A stretch of 64,000 nucleotides of DNA from Schlesneria paludicola DSM 18645. GTDB taxonomy: Bacteria > Planctomycetota > Planctomycetia > Planctomycetales > Planctomycetaceae. The notes under the pieces were generated by a model. The model made no database searches. It had not been told where the DNA came from and worked only from the letters and a program-made list of their open reading frames with translations. Location: NCBI GenBank assembly GCA_945876035.1, contig CAMCMU010000013.1:1-64000 (forward strand). Direction: 5' to 3'. Both the position numbers and the translations under genes were made by a program. Position 1 is the first letter of the stretch. Each line of letters starts with the position of its first letter. This document shows positions 54,804 through 64,000 of the stretch, piece by piece.

Positions 54804-55400
54804 TCAGCGAAGCGATGTTTCCACCGCGTGGTCGATGTTTTTCATCGGTTTCGGCCCCGGACCGGCGAAAAGCACTTGCCCCTTGCGATCAATCACAAAG
54901 GCTCCCGGGATGGGCTTGTTCGTCACAGGGTCAAAGCGGCCCCATTGACGATGGATCCGCAACGCTTCGGCAGGTGAGATCGGGTCAAAGTCCGACAGCA
55001 GCGGAAAAGGATAAGGCCCTGCACGCTCGATACTCATCGCCGCCCGGTTTTCTTGAGGAAGTGCCGAACTGATAGCAATGACTTTGACGTCCCGTGCAAC
55101 AAGCTCGGCAAAGCGACTCCGCAGTCGAAGGAGTTCCGCATCCTTATCGGCTCCAGCCTCGCCATCGAAAAAAAAGACGATCACTTGGTGGCGTCCAAGA
55201 AAACCACCGAGTCGGACAAGGCGGTTGTCCGCATCCAGTCCCTCAAAATCCCCGTGAAAACTGGAGACCGGCCGCATGGCAATCGTCGCCGCAACCTGTG
55301 ATTCATAGTCCTGAGCCACGTTCGTCGTCACACGCCAGCGACACACGGCGATGATCATCACTCCACTAAGGATCAGAAAAAAAAATCGTCGGCCAAGCAT
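54804..55400 (-). CDS. Membrane-anchored redoxin-like protein lacking the active Cys
   Basis: This 198-residue protein begins with a hydrophobic anchor (RRFFFLILSGVMIIAVCRW) and continues with an AhpC/TSA-like thioredoxin fold: HQVIVFFFDGEAGADKDAEL, SRFAELVARDVKVIAISS and PGAFVIDRKGQVLFAGPG. At the position where peroxiredoxins have the catalytic Cys (typically ...PxCT) the sequence reads DGEAGAD, and no other Cys occurs in the soluble part. It is therefore probably not a peroxidase. ATG 55400 is preferred over the upstream start. A structural or binding role is inference. Confidence 0.8.
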   Translation of the reverse strand: MLGRRFFFLILSGVMIIAVCRWRVTTNVAQDYESQVAATIAMRPVSSFHGDFEGLDADNRLVRLGGFLGRHQVIVFFFDGEAGADKDAELLRLRSRFAELVARDVKVIAISSALPQENRAAMSIERAGPYPFPLLSDFDPISPAEALRIHRQWGRFDPVTNKPIPGAFVIDRKGQVLFAGPGPKPMKNIDHAVETSLR

Positions 55401-55802
55401 GCGATTCCAATCCAGAGATGGCGTTTTGGGACAGAGAAAAACGTCCCGCAATCGAGAGCGACTCAGATGATCCTACGATTTTTTAATCGACGTGGGAAAA
55501 AAAAGCGAATAACATTTTGTTGTAAAGCCACTGTTCCCGTCGGATCGACTTGGGGAGCTGGAATTAAAGCAGGGATCTCCGCTACGAGTAACAGCGAAAA
55601 AGGAAAATGTTTATTACAGACACGGAGGGGGAACCCTTCGGTCATCACTTGCCGACAGTGAGATCAAGTCCTCAACCGTCTGAGTCGATCCCGCCTTTAA
55701 ACCGATCCGACGCGCGACGTTCGTTATGGCATAATCAGAGTTGTCCTAGAATCTTGTCATTGGGGGTTGTGAGTTCGTTGCGTCACCTGCGGGAATTTCC
55801 GT
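55401..55802. other. Divergent intergenic region
   Basis: About 400 bases between the divergent redoxin and GYF_2 genes. An AT-rich stretch near 55475-55520 may hold promoter elements. No gene or clear riboswitch was seen. Confidence 0.4.
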
Positions 55803-57062
55803 ATGACCGAACGATGGTACTATCGCATCTTCGGCCAAGAGTTTGGTCCGGTGCTGTTCGAAGAGCTGCGGGAAATCACCGAACAGGGAATTCTTGCTGC
55901 GGAGGATGAAGTCCGGAATGTGACCGAGGCTCAGTGGACCAAAGTCAAAACCCTGGCTGCTCGTGCTGTGACTGATCCACGAACACAAGCACCAGATCCG
56001 GATCATTTCCCGTCGGAGGCGATTTCCGAAGCCGTTTCAAAATCGATCGGAAGTGATAGTTGGTACTGCTTGTTTCATGGTCAGGAGAGCGGCCCCTTCG
56101 GCTTCCAGAAACTCATCAAGTTCGCCGAAAAAGGACACCTTTTGACGAACGACAAGGTGAAGTTGGGAACCGATGGGAAATGGCGACAAGCGGGCTCCAT
56201 CGGTCGAATCATGGCTGTCATGCCCTATCCTTCAGGGCGGATCAATGAGACGAATTCCATGTTTTCGCCGGGCCCGACAAAAAGACAAACCGTGCATGCC
56301 GATGCGAACTCAGCCGATTGCCAAGAACCGGAAGATGCACGGCATACCCCTCTGCAGGAAAGAAAGGAACGACTGCGCGGCCTCAAGGAGACGGCCCAGT
56401 TACCTGCCGGCACGGAGATCGATATTGACAGAGCGAAATTGAATCATCGTGACGCGTTTCAGAGTGGACATCAGACGATTGCCCCGTCCGGACAGCGACT
56501 GACGATTGCCTCGGAGGATTTAACAAGGATCACGACATCAGGCGTGTTGGCCTCATCCTCACGAACGCGGGAATCGCGATCTCGAGCGGTCGGTGGCCGA
56601 TGGGAATCGAAGCCACGGGCCATGAAAAATCAGACTAGCCGATTGTTTTTGAAATCTTCGCGGGAGTGTACTCATGATCATCTGTCTGTGGCCGTAATCG
56701 GTATCGTGTGTCTTACTCTTCTCTGCGGCAGTTGGAACTACCTTCCCGGACGCAATTCCGCAAACGTCAAACGCTATACGGAATTGAAACGTGTTCTGGA
56801 TCAGATTCGGCTGAGTCGTCGAATTCAAACGACAGATTATTCGGCCATTATCTTGGAGTCAGAAGACACCGGCAAGCGAATCGCGAGATCGCTGGAAAAG
56901 ACAGTGGGAAATCGAGCTGAAAAAGAATTGCTGTGGGCCACTCGGGATGAATTGCCGCTGATGATTCGGGCGTTGAAGAACAATCCGTCGATCCCTTCCA
57001 AGGCTGAGGATTTTTTTTCCGCACACCTCAAAGAGGCTGCCCAAAAGTTGGGCATCAAATGA
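55803..57062 (+). CDS. GYF_2 domain protein with a C-terminal membrane segment
   Basis: This 419-residue protein has two GYF_2 (DUF4339) modules at about 4-55 and 82-140: WYYRIFGQEFGPVLFEEL and WYCLFHGQESGPFGFQKL, each with the aromatic/Gly-Pro pattern. The middle (140-290) is polar, basic and probably disordered. A single membrane segment (VAVIGIVCLTLLCGSWNYL) near 300 and a helical C-terminus follow. GYF-like domains bind Pro-rich ligands in other systems, and in bacteria they are often sensor or scaffold parts of membrane proteins. No partner is evident here. Confidence 0.85.
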   Translation: MTERWYYRIFGQEFGPVLFEELREITEQGILAAEDEVRNVTEAQWTKVKTLAARAVTDPRTQAPDPDHFPSEAISEAVSKSIGSDSWYCLFHGQESGPFGFQKLIKFAEKGHLLTNDKVKLGTDGKWRQAGSIGRIMAVMPYPSGRINETNSMFSPGPTKRQTVHADANSADCQEPEDARHTPLQERKERLRGLKETAQLPAGTEIDIDRAKLNHRDAFQSGHQTIAPSGQRLTIASEDLTRITTSGVLASSSRTRESRSRAVGGRWESKPRAMKNQTSRLFLKSSRECTHDHLSVAVIGIVCLTLLCGSWNYLPGRNSANVKRYTELKRVLDQIRLSRRIQTTDYSAIILESEDTGKRIARSLEKTVGNRAEKELLWATRDELPLMIRALKNNPSIPSKAEDFFSAHLKEAAQKLGIK

Positions 57063-57080
57063 TGTTTTCTCCGGATTGAC

Positions 57081-57104
57081 GGTTGCCATCTGACGGCAAC
57101 CTTT
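57081..57104 (+). terminator. Hairpin after the GYF_2 gene
   Basis: GGTTGCC and GGCAACC form a seven-base perfect stem around a seven-base loop and are followed by TTTG. It starts 18 bases after the stop. The T-run is short. Confidence 0.4.
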
Positions 57105-57185
57105 GAGCTACTTGGCATTCCCGATTTGTGAGGTGCACGGTCGCGAAGGATTAATTAGGAGTGGCAGCGGGCGCACTTAGCGAAA

Positions 57186-58331
57186 TTACGGGATCAAGAA
57201 TGCCAGACCCGTGATTGTCGCCACTTCAACTGCGGCGGCCTTGGCGTTCAGCGGAACTTGATAGTGCAGATTCGGAGCACACTCGCCAGGGCGATACCAA
57301 CCCAGTGAAGAGACTTCGCGGGCAGGCGGATCGAGTGTCATCTGATACGGCAGAGCGACAAGTTGCCCGCTAAAACGACTAATCGACGCCAGTGGTTGAA
57401 TCAGCGGGTGGTAAGTATGTCCATATCTTTCCAAGGCAGGATCTTCAAAATAGAGAGGATAGTAAAAAAAGTTTGGGGCGTCCCACGGCATCAGCACGGC
57501 CGGGAATGACCGGTCAGGAAATGAATTCAGCCCGAACGCAATATTCAATTCCGTTGATTTTTCTTTGGCCCATTCACGGATATCGTGATCGATTTCTTGG
57601 CCCTCTGTGCCTCGTTCGATGAATGGATTGATGCTGCTCATCTCGCGGTAGCGAACCGGCGCAATCGGAGTGCGACTGGCTGGCACTGATGCGGAGTTTT
57701 GTAAATCGTTTTGGTTGTTGAATGCGGTACGAAGATTGGAATCATCCCTTGCCCCGATCGACGTTGGAGGAATGACGGGCGATTCGTGGGACGTGACAGT
57801 TTGTGTGGACGGGAGGGTGTCAGAGGTCTTCGAACCCGCTTCAGGATCGATCGGAAGAGGCACGATCCAAGCGGCCTCGCCCTCCTGATTCGTAAATGGA
57901 GATGAGGGTTGCGGATTTGATAATCCTGCTCCCAATTCCAAGTTGTTGTCGGTTGGCGAATTGTGTTCAATGGACCTCTGGTTCGACTCAGATTGCTTGA
58001 CTGCGGCAGCGGCTGGTGATCTGTCGGGCTTGCTGGGGAGCCCATGGCCTCCTCGGGTCACGCCGGCCTCATGACCTGGCGAATTCAGGGTCTCTGGAAG
58101 TTTTTCAGGCGATCGATAGAGCGAATTTAATCGACGCCAACGCTCTGCCGCCGTCCGTTGATTGAGACTCTCCGTTTTCGCCGGAATCGCTGTTAAAGAG
58201 GGCGTTTCCGCGAATGCGACCTCTTGTTGCATCACCGCGAGAGATGAAAACAGGAGCAGGAACTCAAGACAATTCCATCGGTGCGTGTTCACCGGAGTAA
58301 TTTGGCGATTCTTCAACAATTGTGATGTCAT
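57186..58331 (-). CDS. Exported protein overlapping the 3' end of guaB, unknown function
   Basis: This 381-residue protein has a signal peptide ([21 protein letters not shown]). A long Ser/Pro/Asn-rich low-complexity region covers about 50-230. A folded C-terminal part has [40 protein letters not shown] and [20 protein letters not shown], rich in aromatic residues. ATG 58331 lies 68 bases inside guaB, with GGAG about 11 bases upstream. The C-terminal aromatic segment occurs in planctomycete exported proteins of unknown function, by recollection only. It is probably translated from guaB mRNA. Confidence 0.75.
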   Translation of the reverse strand: MTSQLLKNRQITPVNTHRWNCLEFLLLFSSLAVMQQEVAFAETPSLTAIPAKTESLNQRTAAERWRRLNSLYRSPEKLPETLNSPGHEAGVTRGGHGLPSKPDRSPAAAAVKQSESNQRSIEHNSPTDNNLELGAGLSNPQPSSPFTNQEGEAAWIVPLPIDPEAGSKTSDTLPSTQTVTSHESPVIPPTSIGARDDSNLRTAFNNQNDLQNSASVPASRTPIAPVRYREMSSINPFIERGTEGQEIDHDIREWAKEKSTELNIAFGLNSFPDRSFPAVLMPWDAPNFFYYPLYFEDPALERYGHTYHPLIQPLASISRFSGQLVALPYQMTLDPPAREVSSLGWYRPGECAPNLHYQVPLNAKAAAVEVATITGLAFLIP

Positions 58332-59760
58332 GCGGATGGCTCTCCCTTACTGCCGCTGGTGACACTTGGATAAACCGCGATTCCGTTCGCAGATCGGTGA
58401 TCGTCCGAACACCGCAATATCCCATGCCCGCCCGCAGCCCCCCGATTAATTGATACAACAAAACAGGCAGAGCACCCTTGTAGGCGACACGGCCTTCTAC
58501 TCCCTCGGGAACCAGTTTGGAGGACACGGGCGCACGCCCGTCCTCGCTGTTCCCCTGTCTGTACCGTTCACTGCTTCCTTTGACCATCGCTCCGAGCGAA
58601 CCCATACCGCGATATCGTTTAAATCGACGTCCCTGATACAGAACGACATCGCCCGGACTTTCATCCAATCCCGCCAACAAACCACCGAGCATGACCGTGT
58701 GAGCACCTGCTGCCAAAGCTTTCGTAATATCGCCGCTGTATCGAATACCTCCGTCGGCGATGATCGGCACATCGGTATCGACGGTTGCTCGAACAGCGTT
58801 GGAAATGGCGGTCAACTGCGGCACGCCAATTCCCGCGATGATTCGTGTCGTACAGATCGATCCGGGACCAATGCCAACTTTGACAGCATCTGCACCGGCA
58901 CGGATCAGGTCCCTTGCTCCTTCTGTCGTGGCCACATTCCCCGCAATGACGTCAATCGCCCATCGTCGCTTCAATTCTAAGACGGTGTCCACCACATTTT
59001 TTGAATGGCCATGGGCACTATCAACACACAAAACATCGACACCCTTCTCAATCAGTCTTGCCGCTCGCTCAAAATCGCCGACGCCGATGGCCGCCCCCAC
59101 CCGCAGACGCCCGCGAGAATCCTTGGCGGCGAAAGGGTATCGCAGGTTTTTGTCGATATCCTTGATGGTGATCAAACCTTTCAATTGGAATAGTTCGTCC
59201 ACCAAGAGCAGCTTCTCGACTTTATTTTCCAGTAATAGGCGCTGCGCCTGTTCGAGCGTTGTGTCTTCCTTGGCGGTCACCAGATTTTCCTTGGTCATCA
59301 CTTCCGAAACGGAAATCATGGTGTCCTTGCTTTGCATAAACCGCAGATCACGGCGAGTCAGAATGCCTAGGAGCTTGCCGTTCCGAGTCACGGGGACACC
59401 ACCGATGTTCCGTTCCTCCATAATCTTCCACGCTTCGGCGGCAGTGGCTTCCGGTGGGAGTGTCACCGGATCAACGATGACCCCGTGCTCCGCACGTTTG
59501 ACGCGTTCGACCTGCATGGCTTGAAATTCGGCGGACATATTCTTGTGAATTATTCCAATCCCACCCTCCTGAGCCATGGCCACTGCCATCTCGCTTTCGG
59601 TAACGGTGTCCATCGGGCTGGAAAGAATCGGCACATTCAGCCGGATATTTCGCGTCAGTTGCGTGGAGACGTCGGTGTCTCCGGGGACGAGTTCGCTGTA
59701 GGCTGGCTCCAGCAAGACATCATCAAACGTCACACCCCGATAAACGATGCGATCTTCCAT
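58264..59760 (-). CDS. guaB: Inosine-5'-monophosphate dehydrogenase
   Basis: This 498-residue enzyme catalyses the rate-limiting oxidation of IMP to XMP in guanine-nucleotide synthesis. [20 protein letters not shown] is the N-terminus. Two CBS domains lie at about 95-210 ([39 protein letters not shown]). [20 protein letters not shown] holds the catalytic Cys, and [10 protein letters not shown] is the flap motif. The start is fixed by GGAGGAGG before ATG 59760; the in-frame codons up to 59826 are leader. The gene overlaps the start of the next minus-strand gene by 68 bases. Confidence 0.98.
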   Translation of the reverse strand: MEDRIVYRGVTFDDVLLEPAYSELVPGDTDVSTQLTRNIRLNVPILSSPMDTVTESEMAVAMAQEGGIGIIHKNMSAEFQAMQVERVKRAEHGVIVDPVTLPPEATAAEAWKIMEERNIGGVPVTRNGKLLGILTRRDLRFMQSKDTMISVSEVMTKENLVTAKEDTTLEQAQRLLLENKVEKLLLVDELFQLKGLITIKDIDKNLRYPFAAKDSRGRLRVGAAIGVGDFERAARLIEKGVDVLCVDSAHGHSKNVVDTVLELKRRWAIDVIAGNVATTEGARDLIRAGADAVKVGIGPGSICTTRIIAGIGVPQLTAISNAVRATVDTDVPIIADGGIRYSGDITKALAAGAHTVMLGGLLAGLDESPGDVVLYQGRRFKRYRGMGSLGAMVKGSSERYRQGNSEDGRAPVSSKLVPEGVEGRVAYKGALPVLLYQLIGGLRAGMGYCGVRTITDLRTESRFIQVSPAAVRESHPHDITIVEESPNYSGEHAPMELS

Positions 59761-59960
59761 GGGTTCCTCCTCCGTTGGGTCTGTCGATAGTTTTTTGAGT
59801 CTGCAGTCTTGGCGTCCATCACCCACTCGATGAGCGACGGGCGACGGGCGGATACCGCAATTGCCGCCAATTCATCTGGTCAAGCGATTGACTTTTGTGG
59901 CCCTCGTCAGGGATTGCCATTAATGTTGCGGCCATTCGTTTTTTTAGCGAGTGTCTCGGT

Positions 59961-60860
59961 TCAGGTGGCACGGTGCAACCGATTCGACAATTCTACGAGT
60001 TGAGAGACCTCAAGAGCCTCTGCACGGGCATCGACCGGGAGGTTCAATTCCTCAAACAGTTCGTTAATCTCGGATTTGCTCATCGATTTCCGGTACAATT
60101 GTGCCAAGACTCCCCCGAGCATTTTCCTTCGCTGCGTAAAGATGTCCCGCAGAAACGACTGAAACGCGGCTCGATCATGAATTCTTGCCCGCGCATCGGG
60201 GTTCGGTTCAATTCGTACGATCGCCGAATCGACTTTTGGTCGTGGCCAAAACACGTTCGGTCCAAGTTTGTGAACCAGCGTGACTTGACACTGGGCTTGA
60301 AAGTATACGGAGAGCGCGCTGTACTCAGGCGTTCGTGGCTTGGCATTCAGACGTTGCGCCAATTCAAATTGAATCGTGACCACCATCCGAGTTAAGGGGA
60401 AGTCCGATGCCAACAAATTGGCAAGGATCGGTGTCCCGACATGATAAGGCAGATTAGCCACAAGCTTCAGACGCCGATCTGGTGCGGCAGACAATTGAGC
60501 TGTAATGGCCTCGACAACCAGAGGGTTGAGCTGATTCTTGTTCTTTAAGGCGTCGCAGTTTAACAGCGTGACATCTGGCAAATGTGACGTCGCTTCATGG
60601 GCAAATCGGAACATCTTCGGATCAAATTCCACCGACACGACAGATCCCGCTTCCGCCGCCAAAAAAGTCGTCAGCCCACCCGTTCCGGAGCCAATCTCCA
60701 ATACCACATCGTCCGGCCCAAGATCCGCTTCGGTGACGATGCTTTCCAAAAGATTCAAATCAATCAGAAAATTTTGCCCGAGATCATGACGCGGGTGCAA
60801 CCCCTGTTGTTCAAACAGGGCCATCAGGTGTGTTCGCGTCTGTCGTAGGGGGGAGTGCAT
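59961..60860 (-). CDS. rsmA: 16S rRNA (adenine1518-N6/adenine1519-N6)-dimethyltransferase
   Basis: This 299-residue KsgA/RsmA enzyme dimethylates two adjacent adenines near the 3' end of 16S rRNA. Motifs are HDLGQNFLIDLNLLESIV, VLEIGSGTGGLTTFLAAEAG and VSVEFDP for SAM binding, VANLPYHVGTPIL for catalysis, and the C-terminal FWPRPKVDSAIVRIEP. GAG seven bases before the ATG fits a ribosome binding site. It lies 200 bases upstream of guaB on the same strand. Confidence 0.97.
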   Translation of the reverse strand: MHSPLRQTRTHLMALFEQQGLHPRHDLGQNFLIDLNLLESIVTEADLGPDDVVLEIGSGTGGLTTFLAAEAGSVVSVEFDPKMFRFAHEATSHLPDVTLLNCDALKNKNQLNPLVVEAITAQLSAAPDRRLKLVANLPYHVGTPILANLLASDFPLTRMVVTIQFELAQRLNAKPRTPEYSALSVYFQAQCQVTLVHKLGPNVFWPRPKVDSAIVRIEPNPDARARIHDRAAFQSFLRDIFTQRRKMLGGVLAQLYRKSMSKSEINELFEELNLPVDARAEALEVSQLVELSNRLHRAT

Positions 60861-61326
60861 TGGTGGCTCTTTCGGTGCTTTTCAGTATACCGTCAAAAAT
60901 TGTCGCCGTCTCTCCGCCGCAGGCCACAGACACAGGGAATCTTGACCAGCCGGAGGATCATTCCCGACCAGAAACGCATTTCATTTCTGTTCTCCGACCC
61001 GATGTCAAATCTCGTTTTGTCAAAGGGTTACGACGGTATCCTCCGTGATCGCCGGAGGGTTCGGAGTCGAGAGTATCAAAATTCCATAATATTGAAGATA
61101 GGGTGAATGCGACGAGTGTTCCGCAGCGATCGGTTGGGAAGACAAGGTGGATCCGAACTCCGGAACGCACGCGATAACCGATGAAGTCATCGAAATCAAT
61201 ATGACCAGTTACAGCTGCAGACGTGATACGTCCGATTCGATCGATATCAACAGGCATGCCGTTAACTTCCTTCCGAATTATGGACATTACGTGGGCAACG
61301 AGGCCAAAGAATTGACGGGATCAATC

Positions 61327-63198
61327 ATGAACAAGCAATATCGTTACTTCACTCGGGGTCACAGACACATGACGGCTGCCGCTAGTATCGCCATCGCGGA
61401 ACTGGTTTGCGGTGGTGTTTCGCCGTTGGCATTTGGAGGCTGGATATCGCCGAAAGTGCAGAACCCCAAATCGAGTCACACCCGAGTTGCCGACATCCCC
61501 TCGAAGGAGGATCAACTGTCGTCGACCGTTCGTGATCTGATGGCAGATGCCAATCGTTACGCGGAAAAGAAGGATTTAAATCGAGCGATTCAAATCGCAG
61601 ACCGTGCTGCCGAGATTGCTGCGGCGTCACCTCGATTGCAGCAAAGCCAGTCGGATTGCTCGTCCGAGGAAATTGAACGTGTCACCACGAAATATCGATC
61701 GCTTCGTGATGCAGCGGCTTTGCAAGCGATATCGGCAGAAGAACGGCCATCCTTCCTGAAGCGACTGACACGCCGGAATCTTACAAAAAAGCGATACCAT
61801 CAGGTTGAGAATTCCAAAGAGAAAGACAAGAATTCGGAGGAGCCGTCTGCTCAGGATCAGACACTCTCTGCCAAGCCCGCAGAGTCAGAAGTCACCAAGG
61901 CCGCGTCTGCAAAACGAAGCAGCAGTCACGCAACGCCCCGCGAAGAAAATTCGGAACGTCGGATCGCGCATTCTAAAGAGAACAACAAGGATGCGGAGAC
62001 GCCCTCGGCTCAGGATCCAAAAATCTCTGCCAGCGCATCAACGCTGAAAGTCATTAAGGCCGCATTTTCAAAACGAAGCGTCAGCCAGGAATTTCCCGAC
62101 GAGAATCTCACAAAAAAGCGAGACGGTCAGGTTGAGAACTCCAAAGATAAAGGCAAGAACTCGGAGGAGCCGTCTGCTCAGGATGAGGAACTCTCTGCCA
62201 AGCCCGCAGAGTCAGAAATCACCAAGGCCGCATTTTCAAAACGAAGCGTCAGCCAGGAATTTCCCGACAAGGAATTTCCTGTGCATCCGGTTGGCCAAGT
62301 AAAACATCGGCTGAAACCTGCTGCCTCACTGCCGTCGGACATCCCGACTGGGGCTACGGGCGATTCATTCAGTGGGTGTTCAGGTCTTCCCCAATCGGCA
62401 ACTCCGTCGATTACCCCCGAAACGGCATCAGACGACTGGACAAAATCATCCGAAGAGACTCCGCAGGAAACATCGTTGAAATCACCGCTCGTCCGACTTC
62501 GTGGCAATCGATCAATGCCGAACCACGTTCGATCGGCATTGCTTCAGGAGCGATCGCCGAACGCAAGTACATGGACTGCCCAAGGTGTTTCGTCATCAAA
62601 AATGCTTTGGCAAACGCGTTCTGAGCAGGACTCCGCGTTTGCCGCTCTGTTGCCGGTGAATCGGTTCCAAGAGACCATTTCTGAGCGGTCGGGTGTCAAT
62701 GGCCGTCCCGATCTGCGTGACAGTGGAAACTGCAATTCTCGGGAGAGCCGTTCGCCATCCGCAGGCCATCGATTGGTTGCCGCAACGACGGTTCAGGAAA
62801 CGAGCTGCCAGTCCCTTAAATTCCGGTCGTCCGTGCCTCCCCGTTCCGATTCGAGTCACGGAGTTCTTCTTGCCAGTGATTCCACGTCCGCGAGGTCGGC
62901 GACCTTCAACGAATCGTCGGGGGGGGCGTTGTCTGGTTCATTGGATCAGTTTGATTCCAGCCCAGGCCCTGCCAGGATCACTCGGCCGCTGTTTTCCTCA
63001 GCCGAGAATTCCAAACGATCGAAAACGAAATCCAGCAGCGATATTTCGCTCCAGTCGTTTGAGACGATCAAGCCCGTGGCGACGGGGTTGCGTCTGTCCC
63101 TTTCGACGACGACATTTCTTTTCGCCACGATTGGTAGCGGGCTCGTCGGTCTGGGGCTGACCTTGATTTACATGGCAAAACGATCGAAGCACATCTGA
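61327..63198 (+). CDS. Two-TM repetitive protein, unknown function
   Basis: This 623-residue protein has an N-terminal hydrophobic segment (MTAAASIAIAELVCGGVSPL). A short helical unit of the type DANRYAEKKDLNRAIQIADR may be TPR-like. A long Ser/Lys/Glu/Ala-rich region with three imperfect repeats follows (about 160-320). A C-terminal membrane helix (TTFLFATIGSGLVGLGLTL) precedes a basic tail. The arrangement recalls FimV-like or other envelope-spanning linker proteins, without sequence identity that I can claim. ATG 61327 follows GGGATC; frames upstream lack a signal. The gene is convergent with nothing and precedes ald on the same strand. Confidence 0.7.
   Translation: MNKQYRYFTRGHRHMTAAASIAIAELVCGGVSPLAFGGWISPKVQNPKSSHTRVADIPSKEDQLSSTVRDLMADANRYAEKKDLNRAIQIADRAAEIAAASPRLQQSQSDCSSEEIERVTTKYRSLRDAAALQAISAEERPSFLKRLTRRNLTKKRYHQVENSKEKDKNSEEPSAQDQTLSAKPAESEVTKAASAKRSSSHATPREENSERRIAHSKENNKDAETPSAQDPKISASASTLKVIKAAFSKRSVSQEFPDENLTKKRDGQVENSKDKGKNSEEPSAQDEELSAKPAESEITKAAFSKRSVSQEFPDKEFPVHPVGQVKHRLKPAASLPSDIPTGATGDSFSGCSGLPQSATPSITPETASDDWTKSSEETPQETSLKSPLVRLRGNRSMPNHVRSALLQERSPNASTWTAQGVSSSKMLWQTRSEQDSAFAALLPVNRFQETISERSGVNGRPDLRDSGNCNSRESRSPSAGHRLVAATTVQETSCQSLKFRSSVPPRSDSSHGVLLASDSTSARSATFNESSGGALSGSLDQFDSSPGPARITRPLFSSAENSKRSKTKSSSDISLQSFETIKPVATGLRLSLSTTTFLFATIGSGLVGLGLTLIYMAKRSKHI
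61810..62268 (+). repeat. Internal direct repeats in the two-TM protein gene
   Basis: A 45-base word (62056-62100) recurs perfectly at 62224-62268. Two other words, 24 bases at 61834-61857 and 62161-62184 and 27 bases at 61864-61890 and 62191-62217, recur 327 bases apart. They reflect a duplicated unit of about 327 bases with local shuffling. The repeats keep the reading frame. Confidence 0.9.
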
Positions 63199-63363
63199 AC
63201 ACTTTGATTCGCAACGTGGCACCGAACAGACCGTCCGAAAACAGATGGCGACTCATGCGCACACTCGGTGCCATGCAAATCCGTGGCCAAGTCCGCCTGA
63301 GACTCAGACGGATCATCGTCTGCTCAATGCCGCCGTGGGTTGTATCAATTCAGAAGGTGTCTC

Positions 63364-64000
63364 ATGCAAATTGGTATTCTCCGAGAAGTGAAGCCCGATG
63401 AATACCGCGTGGCCATGTTGCCCGTGGGCGTTGAAGAACTAACACGCGCCGGACATCGGGTTCTGATGGAAGCGGGTGCGGGATTGGGGAGCGGCCTCGC
63501 AGATGAACTGTATGCCGCGAATGGAGCCACGATTGTGGCAACAGCCGAGGACGTGTGGTCCGAGTCCGAATTGATTGTGAAAGTCAAGGAGCCTCAGGCC
63601 TCCGAGTGGCCGTTGTTGCGACCTGAGCAAATTGTCTTCACGTATTTCCACTTCGCAGCCAGTGAAGAATTGACCAGAAATGTCGCGATAACCGGTATCA
63701 CAGCGTTGGCCTATGAAACGCTGCGGGGACCCCACGGCGATCTCCCGTGCCTGACACCGATGAGCGAAGTGGCCGGTCGGATGAGCATTCAGGAGGGAGC
63801 CAAATATCTCGAGCGACCGCAACGCGGTCGCGGAATCCTGTTGGCGGGAGTGCCGGGCGTACAGCCCGCGCATATTGCGATCCTGGGTGGTGGTGTGGTC
63901 GGAAAAAATGCGGCGCGCATCGCAGCAGGATTTCAGGCGGATGTGGCGATTCTCGACATCAACGTGGATCGACTCCGTTATCTTGAAGATATTATGCCAC
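63364..64000 (+). CDS. ald: Alanine dehydrogenase, N-terminal part (runs off right edge)
   Basis: The 5' 212 codons of an NAD-dependent alanine dehydrogenase are present: MQIGILREVKPDEYRVAML at the start, then LMEAGAGLGSGLADELYAAN, IVKVKEPQASEWPLLRPEQI, TYFHFAASEELTR and LPCLTPMSEVAGRMSIQEGA. The NAD-binding glycine motif ILGGGVVGKNAARIAAG is seen near residue 180. It probably interconverts alanine and pyruvate with ammonium. AAGG seven bases before the ATG gives a ribosome binding site. The frame is open to base 64000, so the C-terminal half is outside the window. Confidence 0.95.
   Translation, partial: MQIGILREVKPDEYRVAMLPVGVEELTRAGHRVLMEAGAGLGSGLADELYAANGATIVATAEDVWSESELIVKVKEPQASEWPLLRPEQIVFTYFHFAASEELTRNVAITGITALAYETLRGPHGDLPCLTPMSEVAGRMSIQEGAKYLERPQRGRGILLAGVPGVQPAHIAILGGGVVGKNAARIAAGFQADVAILDINVDRLRYLEDIMP

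Noticed and set aside
58760-59524. 254-codon plus-strand frame
   Set aside because: It is antisense to guaB, Ser/Thr/Arg-rich and has no family features.
1-64000. CRISPR array, tRNA, rRNA, insertion sequence or prophage
   Set aside because: No regularly spaced repeats, no cloverleaf-like sequences and no transposase, integrase or phage structural genes were recognised by eye.

Overview
The window is a chromosomal stretch from a member of the Planctomycetota, most likely Planctomycetia. The evidence is a DUF1501/DUF1549-DUF1553 secreted protein pair with a planctomycete-type cytochrome c motif, a DUF1559 pseudopilin with the H-x9-DG motif, long exported proteins of no known family, a repetitive Tyr/Thr/Val-rich exported protein and frequent GTG/TTG starts. 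No rRNA, tRNA, CRISPR array, insertion sequence or prophage could be recognised, so this looks like ordinary chromosome with some decayed intergenic DNA.

Layout. 1-5.1 kb (minus strand): a possible partial gene at the edge, rimI, a DUF374 acyltransferase, and a TIM-barrel isomerase followed by xseA. 5.1-14 kb: a plus-strand repetitive exported protein with its own promoter and terminator, a 976-residue exported protein, two stretches of apparently decayed minus-strand coding DNA (about 7.3-8.2 and 11.9-12.9 kb), and a TlpA-type thioredoxin/TPR protein. 14-18.5 kb (minus): a MetE-like methyltransferase, mgtE, and the rplM-rpsI operon with a clear terminator. 18.7-21.7 kb (minus): a promoter, a cobalamin riboswitch and a terminator upstream of a DUF1559 pseudopilin, a small Cys-rich membrane protein and a DUF6580 membrane protein. 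21.7-34.3 kb (minus): queE, a 58-residue ORF and a thioesterase (ATGA-coupled); a phytanoyl-CoA dioxygenase-like gene; a di-heme cytochrome c peroxidase; a PSP1 protein; an exported protein; a BFD-type [2Fe-2S] protein; and the DUF1501 and DUF1553 genes. 35.4-43 kb (plus): a MarR regulator, a TolC-like lipoprotein, an HlyD/MacA adaptor, an ABC ATPase and a MacB-type permease form one tripartite efflux locus. 43.6-64 kb: a second thioesterase, a duplicated four-helix membrane protein, a SurA/PpiD-like protein, topA, a bile-acid:sodium symporter homologue, a ubiD-ubiE-ubiX quinone cluster, a Cys-less redoxin, a GYF_2 protein, an exported protein overlapping guaB, rsmA, a repetitive two-TM protein, and the 5' part of alanine dehydrogenase running off the right edge.

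The most interesting system is the riboswitch-controlled transcription unit at 18.7-21.7 kb. A well-formed AdoCbl-type riboswitch followed by an intrinsic terminator controls three proteins with no established role in B12 metabolism: a pseudopilin-like exported protein, a small membrane protein with a Cys/His-rich extracytoplasmic part, and a DUF6580 membrane protein resembling transporter S-components. I infer that this may be a corrinoid- or cobalt-uptake system. Also notable are an EF-hand pair fused to the efflux adaptor, a possible REP-like triple-arm repeat between convergent genes, and several small genes missed by simple ORF-length cut-offs.
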